A stretch of 5,005 bases of DNA from an uncultured Bacillota bacterium (GTDB lineage Bacteria; Bacillota; Clostridia; Oscillospirales; Oscillospiraceae). Positions within the stretch are counted from its first letter, which is position 1, and each line of letters opens with the position of its first letter. This document shows, piece after piece, positions 4,951 through 5,005 of this stretch. The position numbers were made by a program, and so were the translations under genes. The DNA lies in contig CALACZ010000204.1 in NCBI GenBank assembly GCA_937890735.1, forward strand, positions 1 through 5,005, written 5' to 3'. Under the pieces are notes generated by a model. The model had not been told where the DNA came from, did not search any database, and saw only the letters and a program-made list of their open reading frames with translations.

Positions 4951-5005
4951 GCCTTCCCCTTGAGGGGAAGGTGGCTCGCGCAGCGAGACGGATGAGGAGA
5001 AGGGT
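4951..5005. repeat. Dispersed intergenic hairpin repeat, cut by the window edge
   Basis: Two adjacent hairpins: CCTTCCCC (4952-4959) with GGGGAAGG (4964-4971) around a TTGA loop, then CTCGC (4975-4979) with GCGAG (4983-4987) around GCA. They are followed by ACGGATGAGG. I recognise this pattern (CCTTCCCCTTGAGGGGAAGG, then a variable small stem, then GGATGAGG) from memory as a highly repeated intergenic element in Faecalibacterium- and Oscillospiraceae-like genomes. No T-tract follows, so it is not a standard terminator, although the stem may protect the 3' end of the dpa mRNA. Its right end lies outside the window. Confidence 0.7.

Noticed and set aside
4952..4971. Hairpin after dpaB as a Rho-independent terminator
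   Set aside because: The 8-bp stem is not followed by a T-tract on either strand; it fits the dispersed repeat better.

Overview
The window looks like a piece of chromosome from a moderately GC-rich, spore-forming member of the Clostridia, most likely close to the Oscillospiraceae/Ruminococcaceae. The reasons are Firmicutes-type GGAGG ribosome binding sites, long-form hibernation promoting factor, YitT and DUF4364 genes, the dipicolinate synthase pair dpaA-dpaB, and at the right edge a hairpin repeat (CCTTCCCC-TTGA-GGGGAAGG) that I recognise as widespread in gut Clostridia. It reads as ordinary core genome. I see no phage, CRISPR, defence or toxin-antitoxin system.

Layout, minus strand (read right to left): a short operon with a DUF4364 regulator-like gene (2754-2203) and a 14-nt-overlapping small XRE-type helix-turn-helix gene (2216-2001); then hpf (1848-1309) with its own promoter and a strong UUCG-loop terminator; then a YitT/DUF2179 membrane protein (1122-226) with its own promoter. 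Immediately after the yitT stop codon come two tandem consensus promoters (222-194 and 119-91) and a leader that point out of the left edge. They resemble the P1/P2 promoters and leader of an rRNA operon whose 16S gene would lie just outside the window.

Layout, plus strand: divergent from the DUF4364 gene is a small secreted CAP-domain protein (2945-3397) ending in a clear Rho-independent terminator. After the terminator comes the dpaA-dpaB pair (3508-4353 and 4350-4934), which overlaps ATGA-style and is preceded by a CATAnnnT element like those used by mother-cell sigma factors. The window ends in the dispersed hairpin repeat.

Functionally the genes fall into separate units rather than one system: ribosome hibernation (hpf) and probably an rRNA operon on the left, an uncharacterised regulator pair in the middle, a secreted CAP protein, and spore-core dipicolinic acid synthesis on the right. 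The points most worth a second look are the A-tract of the yitT 3' end doubling as the upstream region of the first tandem promoter, the overlapping DUF4364/XRE pair, the mother-cell-type element before dpaA, and the right-edge repeat.
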